64,000 nt of DNA from Diadema setosum. Taxonomy: Eukaryota; Echinodermata; Echinoidea; Diadematoida; Diadematidae. The stretch is from positions 10,890,901 through 10,954,900 of the forward strand of contig CM067067.1 in NCBI GenBank assembly GCA_033980235.1, given 5' to 3'. A model generated the notes under the pieces. That model was given only the letters and a program-made list of their open reading frames with translations. It was not told the origin of the DNA and did not search any database. The translations under genes were made by a program, and so were the position numbers. This document shows positions 58,850 to 64,000 of the stretch, in pieces (the stretch's first letter is position 1; each line of letters opens with the position of its first letter).

Positions 58850-60230
58850 AGGGCCTACATTCGTAGGCCTATATAGGGTTTGGTTATAACGAAATTTCGA
58901 AGCAACGAAAGAAAGCCGGTGGTCCAGAGGACTTAATAGGCCTAAAATATAGGCTTATAGCTATGATACTGCCTGTATGGAGTAGAGTAACTGCGTCAGT
59001 AAGCGTCCGTGCAGCCGTTCGCGGCAGGTACAACATACACGGTAATATACAGCTAAACACAGCATTGCACTGTCACATGCACACTACACATACACTAATA
59101 CACTAGCAATCAACAAAAACCAACCGATAAAATGGGCACGATCTGTGACGAAAGTGAAATTTTCTCACCTAAATGACAACATATCGCATCCAAAATGAAA
59201 TTTTCGGTACTTCTTAACATAACAGTTAAGAAACAATGGTCCAAGAAACTGGATTTTTTGTCGTTTTCTCGATGTTCAGGGATTTTGAAAACATATCCTC
59301 ACGTAAAACAGAACTTTCGCGAGCCGATGTGGGCCGCCATTTTTTTCGGAAAATGGATGTTACCATCGAAAAAAAGTGAGAAAAACACGAGAAAGACATC
59401 AACAACACCCCCAGAATTGCGATCTTGTTTGCGGCCAATTCATGTGCGCACGCTATTTTCACGTGCTTTCGCAATGGGAAATGGCGCTTACGCAATGTTC
59501 GCGAGACATGTGAAGGCGTTCAGCTAAACATCGCGGAGCACGCGCGTATTGCATAGGGATTGTACATCGTGCCGCAAGCAGAAATACTACGTCGCATATC
59601 GCCCTTATCGGCGAAAATTGTGCCGGGTTTTGCCCTGGTAAATCATGAAAACTGCGTTGGTCAATGGTAAATTTCTTTCATGAAAACAATTGCGTTAATG
59701 AATAATCTTGTCTATGATATATGAAATGGTTGAAAATAATTTGCCTGATTTGTTTACAAGTTGGAAAAACCCTCAACAATGCTTAAACTGCCGCAAACGG
59801 GATATTTTACTCTATACTGTTTGGGCACCATACCTGGCCGGCCCCTTCGAGGGGGCACCTGTTTCTCGAAGAGGTGTATTATAGGCCTATATACACCGGC
59901 CGTGATCTAGCACATCATCCCAGTCAGCGATTGTTAGTACTCTTTGATTATGCGTGCTAGAAACAGTGAAAGTGAGATTTCTTGACAGGGTTGCCTGACT
60001 GTCACAAATTGCTGCTTTCGTGACTTTACATGAGCTATTTAGGCCTATTCATGCAGCGATGATGGCACAGTGCACGGATCTATACTTGCTCCTGAATGCA
60101 TTGTCCGATTTTCCTGAAACCTAATATTTCTGTATTCTGGGAGCTTATACCACGTGTTTGTCAAGATTCCATTTTTGTATAGACATGAACTGTTGACTTG
60201 CAGTGTGTTTGATTTTCATTTTGACTTCAA
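58850..60230. other. Unassigned
   Basis: Several 'taggcctata' phrases (58838-58950, 59883). A segment at 59140-59530 has a 110-codon plus frame and an 89-codon minus frame overlapping it; neither is recognised, and the segment looks like an element interior. No exon supported. Confidence 0.4.
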
Positions 60231-60233
60231 GAA

Positions 60234-60620
60234 AAGGACAGGTTCACCTAAACCTAGGACCTATGTGTGGATTGAGTGATTATATATGCAGCATGTTTAC
60301 GTGCCAAGTTGCCATAACACATCAATGAACTTGTTCATGAAGAAAATCGGACAATCAGATCAAAAGATATGAAGTAAGTTGAGCCTTCTGTTGCCGCATC
60401 GCTGGATTAGAAGACTAACAAGTTTGTGACGTCACTGTAGGACTAAGGAAATCAGTATATTTCTATATCTCCAGCAAAATGAAAGAGCGTTCTATAGTAC
60501 GGTGACTTCCTCTTTCAGAAAGCAGAAGGAACAATATTACCTGAACATACGAGTCAAATGGAAGTCAATATTAGGGAGTGACGGTTGGAACAGATTGTCT
60601 GGTTTTTCTCTAACTTCACG
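60234..60620. mobile_element. Element F relative, one arm
   Basis: 'aaggacaggttcacctaaac' followed by 'gaagaaaatcggacaatcag', 'atcaaaagatatgaagtaa' and 'gctggattagaagacta' follows the order of element F copy 1. A matching right arm was not found. Confidence 0.55.
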
Positions 60621-61194
60621 CCCCCCCAAAAAAAAGAATTACTGCATCCTTACAAACATCAGTACAAGGATTGTACCATGAGTACCGAGGAACATGCCAC
60701 TTTGACTAGGATTGAAAAAAACAAACAAACAACAACGATAACATTTTAGATATGATGATGATGAAATAGCATTGATATACCGCCATTTATCTGTAGAAAC
60801 ATTCAAAGACAGATCCGAGTCCCAAAACATTAACTGAAAATGTTTCCCTTTACCAAGTAGGGAGATTGTTGGGCTGAAAGTCTGCGTACTCGCGTCGGCA
60901 CGAAAGCACGCTACTTTAGCTTTTCACGGCGTTGCTTTTTTGACTGTCTGCGCATCCGGAAAGACATCGTATTTGCATAATAATCAACTGTGTGCCCGCC
61001 GCCGGTGACGCTATATCCCTTCCTTTGGCGTCGGGCGTGCATGTGATGCACGCCGGCCAGCCGCATTCGTGCGTGCGCACATCACAATCGTAAGAACGCC
61101 ATCTTTCTCTTTGTCCTGCAGTAACTCCAACAACGTGCTTCTGCCAAGAAAGCTGCTCGTCTAAACTTTGATTTTTAACACACAAATCGTCATC

Positions 61195-61215
61195 ATGGAT
61201 TACAATGGATCAGGG
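61195..61215 (+). CDS. Possible first coding exon of an unidentified gene
   Basis: ATG in a good context (CATCATGG) opens MDYNGSG, followed at once by a strong donor GTAAGAATTG. An in-frame TAA at 61162 lies upstream, so the ATG would be the true start. The 300 bases before it are richer in CpG than the surroundings, as many promoters are. Seven residues are too few to name a protein, and no second exon was found before the window ends. Confidence 0.35.
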
Positions 61216-61702
61216 GTAAGAATTGTAGGCAATCTTTAAGGAATGTTACGTCCATTTTTGATTGCCATTGGTATGCATTTCTTGTATATTTTTTAAGATA
61301 GAGGTAACACGTTAGATCTAAGTTTCAGTGTGTGTGATCACGATGCTTCTTTAGTGGCGTGCTGCTTCTTTAGTGGCGTGCTGCTGTCTGCGTGTATCCT
61401 CTATGGCGTGCATGCACTCTGCACGCGGTTTCTCCATTGGCACAAACGCCATGTATGCGAGCCAGTCGAAGCATGTGACTTCGTGATGATGAATTCAGAA
61501 TGCTATCAAGTTTAACAACTGATGCATCCAGACGAAGTAGTTGAAACTGTAGATCTGTTTCATGTCTCATTCTGTTGGATCTGTTGGTGTTGGTGTTGCC
61601 AAATTGCTGTGCAGTGAAGGACATGTTTTTGTTGAAACTCGTGACTGATGAGGATTGTGACTAACGTTAGAACTTCAGAATCTAGATGGTCTAAGGGCAA
61701 GT
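61216..61702. other. Unassigned (possible intron of the 61.2-kb gene)
   Basis: Contains a tandem 'gcttctttagtggcgtgctg' duplication at 61343-61383. No clear acceptor followed by an open frame. Confidence 0.35.
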
Positions 61703-63230
61703 AGAGTAAGAACCCCAATTTTCGGCCGGCCTCCAAAATCCGGACACTTATTTTTACCACTTATCACAAGCCAGCAAATTCTACTGTCACAACACATGCA
61801 TATCACATCGCTTCACATACTGGCACACTCATTCACCACAGGAAAGTGCCAGAGTCACCTCGAAAAATCCATCTAAAAAATAAAGTCCCAAATTTTGCCG
61901 TAAAAAAACGCAGAATCGCCGCAACTTTCCCAAAGGCGCTAGCGGTTTTCATATAAAAATCAGATGTACACCAAGCCATGAAATGAGATCAATTATCCGT
62001 AGATTGATACATAATATACACATGAAAAGCGTTGAAATCAGCCGATTTTTTTCGTTTTCTTGTAAAAATCTTGCATTTTAATAACTTTTCGCATTTACAA
62101 TTTTCCCATTGTAGTAGCTAGCGGCTTCGATTCGCCGATCATCGTAAGTAGAGAGCTGAGCCAGCGCGCGACGTCCGCAGGCAGTCGTAAATCACACCAC
62201 ACCCATAGCGACTCCCGCGGCAGCAACCGCGAAGCTCTTCACAGGCTCCGATCGGGCCAGCCAATTTCTTTGCAACGGGCATTGCAAGGTCCATTTCGTG
62301 TACCGTTGTAACATACTGAGCCTACGTGAGGTCGATAAATTTTCCTTTCAAAAAATCAGAAAACACTTCAATTTTGAAAAAAGTGAAGTTTCGATACTGC
62401 CATATTTTGCGCAATGTGGACTAAGTACAAAAATACACCCAAGGTCACAACAAATAAGTGCAAAATTTCGACTGAGCATGCCGAACAGATCGTCCTCCTC
62501 GGGCTACTAGCGGTAGGTAGCAGACGCAAACCAACACACAGGATGGCAAAAGTAGTTCAGGTTTGTGATTCGAACATGTTGTTTGCAGTACGGCCGTATT
62601 ACTTTTGAAAAGAACAATATTAATGCACCCCTGTCATAACTGCTACATCTAGCGATCGTCGCGAATGGGCTCAGAAACTGAGCACACTGCGTGTGTAGAA
62701 AATGATGTACACCTAGTGCTAAATGACGAACGCTACCAAAGCGCACGCGAAGTAGGTTCTGTGTAAAGAATCCGGGTCGCTGAAAAAGTGCTAAAAACTG
62801 AAAAATTATGCCGTTCTGTTGCAAGATTTTTCGCTTATCGCAAGCTCAAGAGTGCGATGGTATCCTCAATAACACACAAGAAAAACAAAATCTCCGAATG
62901 TGCCGGTGCAGTGAATAAATGTACAGGGGCTGAATGCAAGTGCAGAGTTCCCAAAATTCGGACACGAATGGCCTCCGCACACGGATTTTTCAGCGGCCTT
63001 GTATGCGTATTGACATAGTGCGCGTGTCCGAATTTTGGGGAATTGACAAGGTGATAATATTTGGAGATTCTGTGAAATTTTATGATCTATTTAACAAAAT
63101 CAATTTTGGGGAAAAAGGAGGTTGATATATTTAACATACATTATTATAGATATAATTTTGTAGAGGATTGTTTGAGTTGAACAAATATTGCAAAAAAACT
63201 GAAGTGTCCGAAAATTGGGGCTTTTACTCT
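61703..63230. mobile_element. 1.5-kb TIR element, CCCCAATTTTCGG ends
   Basis: AGAGTAAGAACCCCAATTTT at the left pairs with its inverse at the right with two mismatches, and the match extends to TTCGG. An internal copy of the related words 'cccaaaattcggacac' and 'gtgtccgaattttgggg' lies at 62951-63040, itself a small inverted pair. No transposase frame. Confidence 0.85.
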
Positions 63231-63712
63231 AGATGTAACGTTGCGGCAAGGGCCATCTTATTCACTGATGAAAAGGCCCAATGAGATGTAACTTCCCATA
63301 ACACTTGCAAGTAACTCCTGCTTGTTTTCTAAAGTGGGACTAAACATGCATGATGTTCATTAGCTGTTTTACTGATAATGAAAGTGCCCCTGCCAGAAAT
63401 AGGAACCCTGTGGCAAACTGGGTTGATTACTCTCCATCTACTCAAGACTCAAAACATTTCTGATTTTAGAGCATATTTTATTTATTTTTTCTTTGTGTGT
63501 TTTTGTTTTTTAAGGAAGATTAGATAATTTTAGGTTTCAGGGTCGGGCCTGGCCTCCGGGCGCCCCCCCCCCCCCAAAAAAAAAAAAAAAAATGGGATAC
63601 AGTGTAATTTATACAAATATTTTTCTATCACACTAATACCTGCAAAATTTGATAAAAATTGGCACAGGAGGTCAAACCTTGTTGCCGTTTTTAGGGATTA
63701 TTTTTTTGTTGC
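63231..63712. other. Unassigned with C/A runs
   Basis: C run at 63564-63575 followed by an A run to 63591. Nothing else recognised. Confidence 0.4.
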
Positions 63713-64000
63713 TATGCCTCTGCCACGAAGTGGTGCCGGAGGCATTATGTTTTCGGGTTATCCGTCCGTCCGTCTGTAAGTAATTAATTTTGTGGACAGG
63801 ATAACTATCAAAACCGTTTAAGGTATCCTAATGAAACTTGGCATGTATGTGTTTTAGGGGGTGAAGTTGTGCCTATCAACTTTTGGGTGCACATGCTCAT
63901 GGTCAAAGGTCAAAAGGTCAAGGTCAAATACATAAAATTTTACTATATCCACCATATCTATGCAATGCCTGAAGATATTTTCTTGTATTACCCAATTAAG
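63713..64000 (-). mobile_element. Element E, copy 3, cut by window end
   Basis: Inverse orientation. Terminal hairpin 'tgcctctgccacgaagtgg' with 'tgccggaggca', then (TCCGTCCG)-type repeats, then 'aacttttgggtgcacatgct' and 'ggtcaaaggtcaaaaggtca', matching the right part of copy 2 in reverse. It continues beyond the window. Confidence 0.78.

Noticed and set aside
62298..63125. Several frames of 60-105 codons near 62.3-63.1 kb
   Set aside because: They overlap on both strands inside a TIR element and resemble no transposase.
1..64000. Bacterial or viral origin of the window
   Set aside because: Spliced cyclin H, SINE heads, LINE RT and MITEs show an animal nuclear genome; no viral structural or replication gene was seen.

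Overview
This is eukaryotic nuclear DNA. Its one clear host gene is interrupted by eight GT-AG introns of 0.9-5.4 kb. The rest is mostly mobile elements, tandem arrays, tRNA-derived short repeats and long poly-C/poly-G runs. Repeat style (AGGTCA-rich tandem units, ACGGAC microsatellites, GGCGGCCATTTT satellites, many terminal-inverted-repeat elements) together with an animal-type cyclin H points to a marine invertebrate, possibly an echinoderm or another invertebrate deuterostome. The species cannot be fixed from the sequence alone.

Layout. 0-3.6 kb: a GAA microsatellite and a diverged tandem region. 3.8-10.15 kb: an AGGTCA-rich 160-bp tandem array, then a ~165-bp satellite split by two insertions. 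One is a hairpin-ended element with its own tandem core (4.83-5.91 kb). The other is a 2.5-kb TIR element with eleven copies of the word CAGATACGTTACC (6.50-9.02 kb). 10.2-23.4 kb: mainly unassigned sequence with small TIR elements, one SINE and a palindromic array of tRNA-like units. 23.86-31.6 kb: a 5'-truncated LINE, then two copies of a hairpin-ended element (A); the second copy is split by three different elements whose junctions can be read. 32.65-53.99 kb, minus strand: cyclin H, nine coding exons joining in frame to 315 residues, with the stop codon not securely placed. Its introns hold at least a dozen elements. 54.4-57.4 kb: a reverse-transcriptase relic carrying its own MITE, a possible 5' UTR exon and a 27-bp G run. 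57.4-64 kb: more elements, and a possible first coding exon of an unidentified plus-strand gene at 61.2 kb.

Cyclin H is the regulatory subunit of the CDK-activating kinase (CDK7-cyclin H-MAT1) and of TFIIH. No other host gene is identified, so there is no gene pathway to describe within the window. The most unusual content is in the repeats: the CAGATACGTTACC cluster, a shared layout (tandem core, GAC/CCG microsatellite, terminal hairpin) in four otherwise different element families, and nested insertions that give a relative insertion history. All calls come from reading the sequence; no database search was run.
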